In this document: positions 52,871 through 61,850 of the stretch, piece after piece
Layout of the letters: every line of letters starts with the position of its first letter
Numbering within the stretch: the stretch's first letter is position 1
Source: Rhodobacteraceae bacterium LNNU 3342
GTDB lineage: Bacteria > Pseudomonadota > Alphaproteobacteria > Rhodobacterales > Rhodobacteraceae
Assembly (NCBI GenBank): GCA_008711135.1
Contig: VUAW01000011.1
Location: 48,486 to 112,485, forward strand
Reading direction: 5' to 3'
DNA length: 64,000 bases
Notes under the pieces: generated by a model
The model's database searches: none
What the model was told of the DNA's origin: nothing
The model's input: the letters and a program-made list of their open reading frames with translations, nothing else
Made by a program: the position numbers and the translations under genes

Positions 52871-53343
52871 TCAGTCTTTCAAACGAGCGGCACCTTCTTC
52901 CTTTTCGACGCTTTCAAGCAGATAGCGGCCTGCGGTCTTCAGTGACCCGTCAGCATGCAGGTAGTGGTAGAGGACGGCGGTCTGATCCCGCCCAACTCCC
53001 TGCAGATTTCCGGAATAGACCGCGTTCTGTCCCTCATGAGGTGCCGGGCATAGTTCAGTTTGTCCGGTGTCATGATCCTGGGCCGCCGCCTTTCCGACCG
53101 CGCGCGCGGGCTGCGGCCAGCCCTTTGGTTCACCCGCTGGCGGATGATATTGCGCTCCATTTCGGCAAAAGCGGCCTGAAGCTGCAGAAAAGCCCGGCCA
53201 TCGGAGTTGAGGTGTTCATCGGCGCGTTCAGCGCGCGAAAGGCAATGCCGCGGGCTTCCAACTGGTCAAGCAAGGTAATCAGCTCCCCCACAAGCCGGCC
53301 TAGGCGATCCAGATCAAGCACGACCAGCACATCGCCCCGGTTC
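52871..53343 (-). pseudogene. Tn3-family resolvase (serine recombinase), truncated and frameshifted
   Basis: Successive frames read DVLVVLDLDRLGRLVGELI and QLEARGIAFRAL (catalytic-domain middle), then after a shift near 53205 DGRAFLQLQAAFAEMERNII, then MTPDKLNYARHLMRD and SIPEICREL (Hin-type helix-turn-helix), then after a shift near 52985 YHYLHADGSLKTAGRYLLES to a stop at 52871. This is the order of a TnpR/invertase-type recombinase. The first 60 or so residues with the catalytic serine are missing, cut off exactly where the rpiR-like gene begins (53342-53345). Inactive remains of a transposon. Confidence 0.75.
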
Positions 53344-54232
53344 AGCGCGGCAGGTGCGGCGGCAGGCTTGCGCGGTAAGCCTTGAAGGCATCAAGCGCGG
53401 CAAGGGACCTGCCTCCGTCGATCGACGCAAGATCAAGGATCACGGCATTGGCGATGGTCATGGGCACCACCAGCGACTGCGACTGCCCCACCCCGCCGCG
53501 CGAGACAAGGATCTGGAGAGCGGCTGGCGGATCCATGCGTGCGCCTTTGATGTCGCCAAGCACAATCGTCCGGGCGCCCTTTTGCGCAGCGGCGAACCGC
53601 AGGTCCAGCACGACCGGCGACGGTGTGCGGAACGACAGAAGCCACACCACGTCATCTGCGGTGACGGTGGAAAGCAGTTCCGGCAGCAGGTGCATCTGCG
53701 AGGCAAGGTCAGTTGCGTCATAGCCCGACCTCTTCAGCCGGAGGGCGATCAGGGCGGACAGCATCGCGGCATGGCTGCGGCCGAGCACGAAGATGCGCCG
53801 GGCGTCCCGCAGCGCCTGTGAAAACGCTCGGATGTCAGCGTCGCAGACGCTGCTTCTGACCTGCTGCAGGGCGGCGATTTCACTGTCAAGAAGGGTGGAA
53901 AGCAGCTGCCCCTCGGTCGCGCGGACAAGGCGGGCCGCCATGCGCGCGGCAGGGTTTTCGAAGTCGTCAGAACCTGCATCAAGCAGGTTTGCCTGCAGAA
54001 AGCCGCGAAACTCCGGATATCCGGCGAAACCCAGTCGCCGGGCCAGCCGCACCGCTGACGCCGGATGGACCCCCGCACGCGACGACACCTCGCGCCCGTT
54101 GTCCATCGCGGCCCGCACCGGATCGCTGAGCAGGACATCCAGGAGCCGGGCATCGGCCGCCGTGAGCCGGCCAGAGTTCTGCGCCATGAGGTCGGACAGG
54201 AACCGGGGCACTGCCGGCTGGTCATGGCTCAT
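53342..54232 (-). CDS. RpiR/MurR-family transcriptional regulator with SIS domain
   Basis: 296 aa. N-terminal HTH (about residues 15-85; [30 protein letters not shown]) followed by a SIS sugar-phosphate-binding domain (about 125-260; [26 protein letters not shown]). Such proteins sense phosphosugars. Its start overlaps the stop of the ABC ATPase fossil (ATGA), so it was the last gene of the glycerol-phosphate-like operon and probably its regulator. The gene appears intact but its C-terminus abuts the resolvase fossil; the last residues SLPPHLPR may be altered by that junction. Confidence 0.85.
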   Translation of the reverse strand: MSHDQPAVPRFLSDLMAQNSGRLTAADARLLDVLLSDPVRAAMDNGREVSSRAGVHPASAVRLARRLGFAGYPEFRGFLQANLLDAGSDDFENPAARMAARLVRATEGQLLSTLLDSEIAALQQVRSSVCDADIRAFSQALRDARRIFVLGRSHAAMLSALIALRLKRSGYDATDLASQMHLLPELLSTVTADDVVWLLSFRTPSPVVLDLRFAAAQKGARTIVLGDIKGARMDPPAALQILVSRGGVGQSQSLVVPMTIANAVILDLASIDGGRSLAALDAFKAYRASLPPHLPR

Positions 54233-54890
54233 GCCGGAACCTGCTGCTGTTCCGGCAGCGACCTGGCTGTGCGCGGCAGCCGCACCGCATCGCCGGTGCC
54301 TGCGTCAAAGAAAAGCGCGTCTTCGATCCGATAGCGGATCCAGAAGCGGTCCGGATCGGCAGGCATGGCAGCACGCGGAACGGTCAGGGTCAGCGGCCCC
54401 ACCGCCGTGTCGCAGTGCAGGATCGCTTCTGGCGTATCGAACTGAAGCAGGTGGCCGCCCTTGAAGACGGCGACGCGGTCGGCAAGGGACAGCGCCTCGG
54501 TTTGGTCGTGGGTGACATAGATCATGGTCGCGCCCAACTGGCGGTGAAGCTGCTTGATTTCCCTCCGCATTGCCACGCGCAGCGCATTGTCGAGATTGGA
54601 AAGCGGCTCGTCCATCAGGAAGGTCAAGCTGTTGCGCGCCATGGCGCGGCCCATGGCGACGCGTTGGCGTTGCCCGCCGGACAGGGCGCCGGGTTTGCGG
54701 TCAAGGTAGGGGTCCAGCTGCAGGGTACGCGCGACCTCTTCGGCGCGCGCGTTGCGTTCCCGCAGCCGGAGGGGCCGACGATGACAACAAACTCGCCGGC
54801 TTGGATTTCCATATCGATGCCATGCAGGACCTGCGGCCCCGCAGGATAGCTTTTGCGGATATTGCGAAGGACGATGCCTGAACCTGTTGC
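54229..54890 (-). pseudogene. ugpC: UgpC-like sugar ABC transporter ATPase, internally deleted
   Basis: One frame carries [20 protein letters not shown] and [17 protein letters not shown], the N-terminus up to the Walker A lysine. Another frame resumes with [52 protein letters not shown] and [11 protein letters not shown] to the natural C-terminus. Between them, at about 54758-54775, the Walker A lysine and the Q-loop region are gone. Both sides would share CTCCGGCTGCGGGAA, consistent with a microhomology deletion. The N-terminus also has a phase change and lacks an ATG. Not functional. The frame is open into the GDPD gene, making a false 475-residue fusion. Confidence 0.8.
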
Positions 54891-55656
54891 TGGGTCGCAG
54901 CCAAATTTCCCGACGGGCGATGGCGAGGGTAGGGCGGTCGCTGGTGAATACCTTCACCCCAAAGTCGAGCGCCTTGTCGAACTGTTCGGCGCTGTGGGCG
55001 GCCCAGCAGCCGAAGGCGATACCTGCGTCCAGCGCTTGTTCCATGAGGGTGGGGGTGGCGAGGTCGATGTGTACCACAATTTCCGGCAGGCCATGATCCC
55101 GGGCGATGCTGATCACATGGTCAATGCCCTCCCGCTCCAGCAGCGTAGAGTTGACCAGCCACAGGCGCGGTTGGTCACAGGCTTGGCCAAATCCGCCGAC
55201 TGTGCCGATGTCAAAAGACGAAAAGCGGGAGGACTCGAGCCTGCCGTGGCGGGCCTGCGTGGCAATGACCTGCGGCACGAAATCCTGGTAGGGGGTGCCG
55301 TCGGCGCTGGACTTCACCTCGCACCGGAAGGCGACCGGGCTTTGGGCGTAGATGTCGCAAAGTTCCTCCAGCAGCAGGGGATGGCCGCCCGCGCCATCAA
55401 GGATGGTGGCGGCGCGAACCTCGTCCAACGTCAGGTCGGCAATGGCACCGCTGCGGTCCGTCGTCCGGTCCAGCGTGGGGTCGTGGTGAACGACGATGTG
55501 GCCGTCGCGCGTGGGATGGACGTCGAATTCAACCTCTTCCAGCGCCATCCGGGACGTGGCGAAAAAACCGGCCGGGGTGCTGTCGCCATATTCCAGCGTA
55601 CCGCCGCGATGGAATGCAATGCGGGTCAAGATCTTTCCTTCTGGTTCATGTGTCAT
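54891..55656 (-). CDS. ugpQ: Glycerophosphodiester phosphodiesterase (UgpQ-like)
   Basis: From ATG 55656 (ATGA overlap with the permease fragment) about 250 residues match [21 protein letters not shown] (a variant of HRG...PENT), [24 protein letters not shown] with the catalytic Glu, Asp and His, EVKSS, and FTSDRP at the C-terminus. It would hydrolyse glycerophosphodiesters imported by the linked ABC system. The EN of the usual PEN motif is absent (TPAGF), and the natural stop seems lost because the frame continues into the degraded ATPase gene. It is therefore uncertain that it is active. Confidence 0.68.
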
Positions 55657-55820
55657 TTGACGGCCCCCGTGGTCATGCCGCGCACCAGGTGCCGTTCGAC
55701 AAGAGCAAATCCCACGATGACCGGCAGCATGGATATGGCTGAGGCAGCCATCACCAGCGGCTAGTCCACCGCACCTTCACCGGGGTTGATGCGGTAAAGC
55801 CGCACGAGGCCCAGTTGCAG
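55653..55820 (-). pseudogene. C-terminal fragment of a sugar ABC permease (UgpE/MalG type)
   Basis: Minus-strand codons read [19 protein letters not shown], a TAG at 55761-55763 where Trp is expected, then [20 protein letters not shown] and [15 protein letters not shown] and stop. This is the end of a binding-protein-dependent permease. The rest of the permease and the other permease gene are missing; the fragment is joined at about 55820 to a piece of the solute-binding protein gene. Confidence 0.7.
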
Positions 55821-56107
55821 GAGTTGAAGGGGGTGATGTAGTTCCGGCCGTCATAGACGCCCACTTTGCGCGCATAAGGATAAAGCTCATCCCGCAGCGG
55901 GTCGGCGTCAAGATAGCCGGTCAGGTCGATCAGCACGTTGCGTTCCGCGAACAAGCCATAGCGCGTGACCTCAAGGATGACGGCATCGGGCGCGCACCGG
56001 GCAGGGATGGCGGCCTGAAGGAGGGTGACGATGTTCTCGTAACTTCCAACGTGTTCGGCCTGGATGGTGATGCCGGGGTTCTCGGCCTTGAACTCGCCGG
56101 AGCATTG
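55819..56107 (-). pseudogene. Internal fragment of an extracellular sugar-binding protein (UgpB type)
   Basis: One uninterrupted frame reads GEFKAENPGITIQAEHVGSY, ENIVTLLQAAIPARCAPDAV, FAERNVLIDLTGYLDADPLR and YDGRNYITPF. This is the N-terminal lobe of a family-1 solute-binding protein. There is no start or signal peptide: it is cut at about 56107 by the IS5-like fossil and at about 55820 by the permease fragment. Confidence 0.7.
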
Positions 56108-56109
56108 AT

Positions 56110-56380
56110 TGTGTTATCGGCGACACCGTTGAGGTGAAATACCTTCATCGGATAGCAACCCTGCTCGATCACAACGGCTGGCGGCTAATCATCATAAAGC
56201 GGCGAGAGCAGGGACTCCGCGCCACCAAGCTCAGCTGGGTCGTCAAGCGGACCTTTGCGTGATCTGGTCGGCACTACCGGATGTCCAAGGGTCACGAGTT
56301 CAGAGCGCAGACATTCGGGATCCTTACCACCATTGCCGCCTGCACACAGATGATCCGGCGGATCGCACCGGCATACTTCT
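56110..56380 (+). pseudogene. IS5-like transposase C-terminal fossil
   Basis: Plus-strand frame HNGWRLIIIKRREQGLRATK, LSWVVKRTFA, stop, SGRHYRMSKGHEFRAQTFGI and LTTIAACTQMIRRIAP matches the end of IS5-family DDE transposases (typically WRLEIVKR...RRWVVERTFAWLGR.RRL.KD.E). A TGA replaces the Trp codon of the FAW motif. The N-terminal half and any inverted repeats were not found. It separates the VOC gene from the truncated binding-protein gene. Confidence 0.65.
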
Positions 56381-56422
56381 CACACGTCACGCTAAGCAGG
56401 CGCCCTCGCCCCAGCCAGCCGC

Positions 56423-56836
56423 TCAGTAACCTTTCCAGAGCCCGGGCGTGGCGAGTTCCAGAAGATGGCCGTCGGAGTCCCGGAAATAAACCGACTGACC
56501 GCCGCGGGGCCATTCGGTAGTGCTCTCGATGACGACATCATGAGCAAGAAGATGTGCCTTCCAGGCCGAGAGCTGTGCGCTCTCGATCGCAAAGGCAACA
56601 TGAAGCGGGCCGGAGCCGTCATGGGGCGGAATCATGCCGCCGGGGGTCTCGACAGGTTCAAGTGTGCCCCCCTGAACAAACAGCAACAGGACGCCGCGCC
56701 CAGCCACATCATAGGCGCGCATCCGGCCATCAACGTGGATCGCGGGCAAGCACATGATGGTCTCGTAGAAGGCTGCCGCGCGATCAAGATCGCTGACATA
56801 AAGAACCGTTTCGAGGATGGCGGACAATCTTGGCAT
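56423..56836 (-). CDS. VOC-family (glyoxalase/bleomycin-resistance fold) protein
   Basis: 137 aa with two beta-alpha-beta-beta-beta modules. ILETVLYVSDLDRAAAFYETIM starts the first, GPLHVAFAIESAQLSAWKAHL the second, and YFRDSDGHLLELATPGLW carries the usual metal-ligand Glu. The His of the second module (HVAFAI) is a further ligand. Function may be glyoxalase, dioxygenase or resistance; nothing nearby decides. It appears intact amid fossils. Confidence 0.82.
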   Translation of the reverse strand: MPRLSAILETVLYVSDLDRAAAFYETIMCLPAIHVDGRMRAYDVAGRGVLLLFVQGGTLEPVETPGGMIPPHDGSGPLHVAFAIESAQLSAWKAHLLAHDVVIESTTEWPRGGQSVYFRDSDGHLLELATPGLWKGY

Positions 56837-57359
56837 GGCGTGATGCTACGGGCGGCAGTCCACTGGGTCAATCAGTCGGCCTTGGGAAAGATACTCCGAT
56901 ATCCTACCGGATCCGCATCGCGACGATCCCGTGCAACCGCTGGTGCAGGGCCGTCAGACAGGTGTGCTACGTAAGGGCGCGACAGGTCCGGGTGCAAGCG
57001 TCTGCTCTGGATGAAGAGCGTGGGGGTCTTCCAGTTCCCGGAGGCTGCTCTTTCGCGGCAGGCTGACGCTGATCTGGAAGCGGGACGGGTGGCTAGAAGC
57101 CATTCAGCCTGCTGAAGGCAATCCACATGAACCGCCCTTTGCTGACCTAGCGCAGGCTACGTCGCTTCCGGGCTTTCCTCCCACGATCCTCGCCATCTTT
57201 CGTCCCGAGGGCAGGTGGCTCAGACCGCCAGACAATGGCGACTGCGCCTATGTGCCCGGTTTGGCAGTTGTCCCAGCCGGCCCTCTGCGTTGCGAGTGCC
57301 TGACCTGCTGGCTTCCTTGCCATGGTGGTGGCGAAGCTGACGAGAGGGGCGGCGGGAGA
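56837..57359. other. Intergenic region, no gene supported
   Basis: About 520 bases. A plus-strand stretch near 57090-57310 reads protein-like (FPPTILAIFRPEGRWLRPP, then GDCAYVPGLAVVPAGPLRC) but has no start and no known family. It may be the end of a decayed gene. No repeats or terminator recognised. Confidence 0.35.
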
Positions 57360-59726
57360 TCATGTGGCAAGATCTGTTTCGACCAAGGCCGCCAGCACCT
57401 CGAGAAGGCGTTGCGGCTGGACGGGCTTCTCGATCCATGGAACTTGCGCCAGCTTCAGCGGTGGCTTGATGGTCGCGGAATACCCGGTCGTGAAGATAAA
57501 CGGAATGCGCCGCGCCCGAAGCGCCTCTGCCGCTGGCCAGGCAAGATCACCGTCGAGGTTGATGTCGAGCACCGCCGCTTCGAGTTCCTCGGTCGCGGCG
57601 GCGCGCAGGGCTTGGGCGAGGTTCGACATCGGGCCGATCACCTGGCACCCCGCGGCGCGTAGCGTCTCTGCCGTCTCTTGCGCGACCAGATGTTCGTCGT
57701 CGACCACAAGAACCTTCTTGTTCTTCAGCACCGCCGTATCCCCGGCAAGGAGCGCCTCGACCCGATGGACGTCGGGAACATGTTGTCCATGCCTCACCCA
57801 GAGTTTGTCGAGCGGCAAGTCCATCACCGCCGTGAGACCGTCCCGTGCGAAGTCGAGCGTCACGTCGCCGCCCAGCTCGAATGCCAGCGTGAGCTCGATC
57901 AGGCGCGACCCAAATCCCTTTCGCATCGGCGGGCCTTCGATCGGCGGGCCTCCGAACTCATGCCAGACCAAGGTCAAGCGGCGCTCGTTCCCTTCACCGC
58001 GCAGCTTCCACCGGGCTGCAACCCGCCCGTCCTGAGTAGAAAGGGCGCCATGCTTTGCCGCGTTGGTCACAAGTTCATGCAAGGCGAGGGTGAGCGTCTG
58101 CGCCGCTTTCGGTGTCACCCTCAGGTCCGGCCCTTCGGTGACGACCCGATCAGCGCTTTCGCTGCTGCGGTATGGGCCGACGGCGCCCTCCACCAGGTCT
58201 CCGAAGCTCGCGCCCTCCCATCGGCTGCTGGCCAGAAGCCTGTGCGACTGCGCCAGCGCCGATATGCGGCCGATCAGCCGCTCTGCCGCCTCTGGGTCCG
58301 CCTGTCCCTTCCTCCCGAGGGTCTGGCGTGCGATCGACTGAATGACCGCAAGGATGTTCTTTACCCGGTGGTCGAGTTCAGCCATCAGCATATCCTGATA
58401 TGCGTCCGCGCGCTTTCGCTCTGTCACGTCGATCACGAACTCGACCGCAGTGCTGTCGTCGAGCATCTTGTCAGCGCACAGGATCCAGATGATGGAGCCG
58501 TCCTTGCGGGTATATTCCTTCTCGTATGGCCCGGCCGTTCCGGTCGCCTTGAGTTCGGAAACTGTCTGCGCGTCGCGCCATTGCCAGTTCGGCGGCGTCA
58601 GGTTCTCGTACCGGATTTCGCCTGCCTCAAGCTCTGCGCGACTGTATCCGATCATCTTCAGAAAAGCGTCGTTGGCATCCTGGATGCCGCCGACCAGGTC
58701 GAAGAACGCGACGCCCACCGTCTCGATGTCAAGCACCCTGCGCAGTCGCATCTCGCTCTCGCGCAGCGCCACTTCGGCGCGGGCGCGCTCAATCGACACC
58801 GTCAGGCGCTCGGCTACTTCCTCTGCAAGCGCGATGTCGGCGGGATGCCATTTTCTGGGCTGGCTGGCGCTTGCCGCCAGGACCGCCGCCAACTGGCCGT
58901 TCCGGATATAGGGAATGTTCAAGATGGCCCGGATGCCAAGGTTCTCGAAGGTCGCCAACACTTCGGGCGTCGCCGTCCGCGGATCCTTGTGAACGTCGTC
59001 GATGGCGACGCTAAGGCCGTTCTTCAGGTCAGCGATGAAATCGGGCCCGAAATCCTCAATCCGGTGGCGGCCGGCATTGCTCGACATCTTGCCGTTGTTC
59101 CAGTCACGGGCGACGATCCCGTATTCACCGGATTCGTCCACCTCAGCATATGCCGCCTGTTCAGCCTGCAAATGTTGTGCAAGCAGCGCCGCGGCGTCAA
59201 AGGCGAGGTCCGCCGGGTCGCCCGGTGTCCGGAGGCGCTCGGTGAGATCCGCCCGCAGGCTCGCCCGCCGCTTTTCGAGCACCTGGTCGGTGATCTCCAG
59301 GCAGGGGCAGAAGAAGCCCTGCACGGCCCCGTTCGCATCGTGTATGGGTGTGTAGGAGAAGGAGAAGTGCGTTTCTTCCAGGTAGCCCTTGCGCATCATC
59401 AGGAGCTGGATGTCGGTCATGTGCAGCGCCTCGCCGGCATAGGCGCGCGTGACGATCGGCTTCAGGTCGCTGTCCCAGATCTCGTGCCAGATCTCGCGGA
59501 AAGGCTGGCCAAGGGCGGGGTGCTTGGCAGCAAGAATCTCGCTGTAGGCGTCGTTGTAGATCGTGGTGAGCTCAGGACCCCAGACCAGGAACATCGGCTG
59601 GCTTGAGTTCAGCAACAGGCGCGTCAGCGTCTTGAGAACATGCGGCCAGTCCTCGGAAGGACCGAGCGGAGTGGCTGCCCAGTCGTGGGCACGGATAAGG
59701 GCTCCCATTTCACTGCTGCTCGCCAT
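57360..59726 (-). CDS. HWE-family hybrid histidine kinase (PAS-GAF-PAS-HWE-HATPase-REC)
   Basis: 788 aa from ATG 59726; upstream in-frame codons lack family sequence. Order: PAS-like DWAATPLGPSEDWPHVLK to SFSYTPIHDANG (about residues 10-145), GAF (about 160-315, AILNIPYIRNGQLAAVLAAS), PAS (about 330-450), HWE kinase with phospho-acceptor in AELDHRVKNILAVIQSIARQT, N-box HELVTNAAKHGALS and WHEFGG in place of the usual DxGxG form (the HWE mark), then a receiver domain at the C-terminus with AAVLDINLDGD. HWE kinases of alphaproteobacteria often sense light or redox and feed the general stress response. No LOV cysteine motif (NCRFLQ) is present, so the signal is unknown. Confidence 0.88.
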   Translation of the reverse strand: MASSSEMGALIRAHDWAATPLGPSEDWPHVLKTLTRLLLNSSQPMFLVWGPELTTIYNDAYSEILAAKHPALGQPFREIWHEIWDSDLKPIVTRAYAGEALHMTDIQLLMMRKGYLEETHFSFSYTPIHDANGAVQGFFCPCLEITDQVLEKRRASLRADLTERLRTPGDPADLAFDAAALLAQHLQAEQAAYAEVDESGEYGIVARDWNNGKMSSNAGRHRIEDFGPDFIADLKNGLSVAIDDVHKDPRTATPEVLATFENLGIRAILNIPYIRNGQLAAVLAASASQPRKWHPADIALAEEVAERLTVSIERARAEVALRESEMRLRRVLDIETVGVAFFDLVGGIQDANDAFLKMIGYSRAELEAGEIRYENLTPPNWQWRDAQTVSELKATGTAGPYEKEYTRKDGSIIWILCADKMLDDSTAVEFVIDVTERKRADAYQDMLMAELDHRVKNILAVIQSIARQTLGRKGQADPEAAERLIGRISALAQSHRLLASSRWEGASFGDLVEGAVGPYRSSESADRVVTEGPDLRVTPKAAQTLTLALHELVTNAAKHGALSTQDGRVAARWKLRGEGNERRLTLVWHEFGGPPIEGPPMRKGFGSRLIELTLAFELGGDVTLDFARDGLTAVMDLPLDKLWVRHGQHVPDVHRVEALLAGDTAVLKNKKVLVVDDEHLVAQETAETLRAAGCQVIGPMSNLAQALRAAATEELEAAVLDINLDGDLAWPAAEALRARRIPFIFTTGYSATIKPPLKLAQVPWIEKPVQPQRLLEVLAALVETDLAT

Positions 59727-60118
59727 AAAGGCGGATCCAGTTTCAGTTATGAGCAAGATTATCATACCTCGTAGACGCCGGGCGCGTGCCGGTGAACTGC
59801 TTAAATAACCTTGCTTCAAGCCCGTGACCAGTATCCCGAACGCCAGCCACGACTGTCGTTTTATCTTCAACCTCGGGACAGCGGTCCTGCGAAGCTTTAC
59901 GCTGTCCTGCGAAATGATGCTCAGCCTCAATTCGGCGCGGCGTTCTCGAACGTCCGATCTGTCCCCGCTACGCGCCGGGACAGCATATAACCGCATGCAC
60001 AGGAAGCACGGATGGCAAAAAGAGAGAGAAGCTGCCGCCCCGCTCGTTGGCTCAGGCCCGGTGAGGTCAGGAATTTCTGACTGTTCAAGACCCCGAAAAT
60101 GCTGAAGAGTGAGCCTTA
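59727..60118. other. Upstream region of the HWE kinase gene
   Basis: About 390 bases with no supported gene. GTCCTGCGAA occurs twice around 59884-59912 as a direct repeat about 21 bases apart, each flanked by AGCGG/ACGCT-like sequence. No clear ribosome binding site precedes the kinase ATG. A stress-type GGAAC box was looked for and not found. Confidence 0.35.
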
Positions 60119-60225
60119 GGGGATCAAGTTTTCAGGATCCCTCTCCGTGCGGGGGCACGGGCGTAAATTTATTATTCTCGTGGTGTAACGAGTGTACCGG
60201 CACGGGACACTCGTGCCGGTTTTTC
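60119..60225 (+). ncRNA. Candidate structured small RNA or leader
   Basis: Four successive hairpins can be drawn on the plus strand. GGGATC/GATCCC (60120-60141) has a 10-base loop. CCGTGC-GGGG-GCACGG (60145-60160) is next. CTCGT/ACGAG (60177-60192) follows. The last is ACCGGCACG/CGTGCCGGT (60196-60220) followed by TTTT, a strong Rho-independent terminator. No protein frame ends here on the plus strand, so the terminator has no obvious client. No convincing promoter was seen, so this is a suggestion only. Confidence 0.35.
60196..60225 (+). terminator. Strong Rho-independent terminator
   Basis: Nine-pair stem ACCGGCACG-GGACACT-CGTGCCGGT followed by TTTTC. No upstream plus-strand gene is recognised within several hundred bases, which is why a small RNA is considered. 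Confidence 0.75.
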
Positions 60226-60469
60226 TTACAGACGCGGCCGGTCCGCACCGCAACCTGATCAGGCTACTTGTTCCGGCGGATCGGCAGTGGAACACGCCTT
60301 CCATCGTCAAGTCATCGTAAGAAAGATGGATCGCATCGGGCGTGATTGCATCATTCAGCAGGGCAGCCAGCGTCGATCTTCCCGCCTCGGCACTGGATGC
60401 GGCGGAATTGCTCAGCGTAGAGGCTCTGGCTTGCTTGGGCGAGAGGATCCCGAAAAACTCCATACCGCT

Positions 60470-60836
60470 TCGCCGCGGGTGGTGGCTTCGGCATGACCCT
60501 GAACACCATCATGAACGGTGTTCAGGAAGGTGTCGGATTTGGCGTCGTGATCTTCAACAATGGCGCCCTTGGCTGGCCGCTGCACGTCATGCAGCCCGAA
60601 AACCAGAAGCATTTCGAATTCTACGATTTCGCCCATGCGGGAGTCGCAGGGGTGATTGGCACGGACGGGAATGCACTTCGATCACTGATGTGCGCGAGGC
60701 GCTGAAGGCCGCGGCGGTGTCGACGGTGCCTTATGTGATCGACGTTCCCATCACCATCGCGGCGACGTTCATGCATTCGACCAACAGCCTAACCTTTGAG
60801 CCGCGCGAGAAGCCGTTCGGCGCGAAGGCCGAATGA
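60470..60836 (+). pseudogene. C-terminal fragment of a ThDP-dependent enzyme, frameshifted
   Basis: GGGFGMTLNTIMNGVQEGVG and FGVVIFNNGALGWPLHVMQP resemble the ThDP/Mg motif (G-D-G ... NN, here with GGG). After a phase change near 60672 the sequence continues ITDVREALKAAAVSTVPYVI and DVPITIAATF to PFGAKAE and stop at 60836. This is the last third of an acetolactate-synthase-like protein. It differs in sequence from the two intact ThDP enzymes in the window. The 5' two thirds are absent. Confidence 0.7.
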
Positions 60837-60841
60837 CCGCT

Positions 60842-61257
60842 ATGGGGACACTTCATCATGTCAGCATGGTTGTCCCTGATCTGGGGGCGGCGATGGCTGA
60901 AATGACCCGGCTGTTCGGCCTGCAACGGACCGAACCGCAGGAGCGTCCTGACGGCAACCGAAAGCTGCTGGTCTCCTTCTCCATCTCGCAGCCCCCCTGA
61001 TCGAGCTGATCCAAGGCAATCCGGGCGGGCTCTGGACGACCGAGGGTGCGCCGAGGCTGGACCATCTGGCCTTCTTGACAACTGATTTCGACGAAACTCG
61101 CGCCACGGGCGAAGATCTCGGCCTAGAGGAGGAGGGCAGGGGGAACCGCGTCATGGGGCGGGAAATGGGTCGATCTGCGGATGCGGGATACCGGCACGCG
61201 CGTCGAACTGTGCGATATTCGTGGTCAGGAGCCATTTGGCAGTACATAGGGGTTTGA
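60842..61257 (+). pseudogene. VOC-family (epimerase/glyoxalase-like) gene, frameshifted
   Basis: ATG 60842, five bases after the ThDP fragment stop, gives GTLHHVSMVVPDLGAAMAEM and LFGLQRTEPQERPDGNRKLL up to a stop near 60999. Another phase continues LIELIQGNPGGLWTTEGAPR, LDHLAFLTTDFDETRA, and a third carries further traces. Together these look like a two-module VOC protein (methylmalonyl-CoA epimerase-like LHHVSMVVPDL, LDHLAFLT). At least one indel has inactivated it. Confidence 0.6.
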
Positions 61258-61537
61258 AAGCCCCTGAGGCGTCCGGCGTGACCGTATGAGACGAACAACG
61301 ATCTGGGCATGCTGCTGATCGGGCACGACGGGGAACTGGTTCGCGCCAACTGCACTATGCTCATTTCGCAGAATTTCAGGGAAGGTCATTGCCAACGGCC
61401 GATCGCGCCGTCCTGCCCAACTCGTGCGTCATTATCACCTATCTAGGCGAGGAAGTCACAGAGTAGGCGAGACGGCGAAGGACTGGCACCGCATTCGATG
61501 CCGGCGGTGGAACTTTATCCGAGAGTGGGAGGGAACA

Positions 61538-61850
61538 TGAACGGATTGTTAAGGAATCTCTGCATCGTCACCGGCACCGCGCGGCATCGTCGGGCGTCGG
61601 CACGGCGGCTGGCGCTGGTCGATTGCGATGGGGATCTGGTGCCCAAGGTCGCGCATTGCCATCACTAAGGGCGCCGCTCGAGCGCTGGCGGCCCGACGCT
61701 GCCCGCATCGGCATGCTCAACAACTCCGGCTTCCAGCGGAGGAAGGCTGTCGACAATCCACGCGCGTTCGAAGCGGAGCCAACTGCCAAGTCGTGGACGA
61801 GCGTGTCAACTGGCAGCTACTGAAGGGCCGGTAGCGTCATCCTGACAGGT
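61538..61850 (+). pseudogene. Short-chain dehydrogenase remnant
   Basis: ATG 61538 after GGGAGGGAAC begins MNGLLRNLCIVTGTARHRRA with SARRLALVDCDGDLV, the start of an SDR (VTGxARxxG...). Later phases carry MLNNSGFQRRKAVD (NNAGF position) and VILTGSGSLKE (IxxxGS serine region). Reading frame is lost several times. It completes a decayed ThDP-VOC-SDR group. Confidence 0.5.

Noticed and set aside
54229..55656. A genuine GDPD-ABC ATPase fusion protein
   Set aside because: The ATPase half lacks Walker A and its N-terminus lies in another frame; the open frame is a by-product of deletions.
57678..59606. A 642-codon plus-strand open frame antisense to the HWE kinase gene
   Set aside because: It lies wholly opposite a well-motifed kinase. 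High GC content keeps the third-position-shifted antisense frame open. It shows no recognisable domain.
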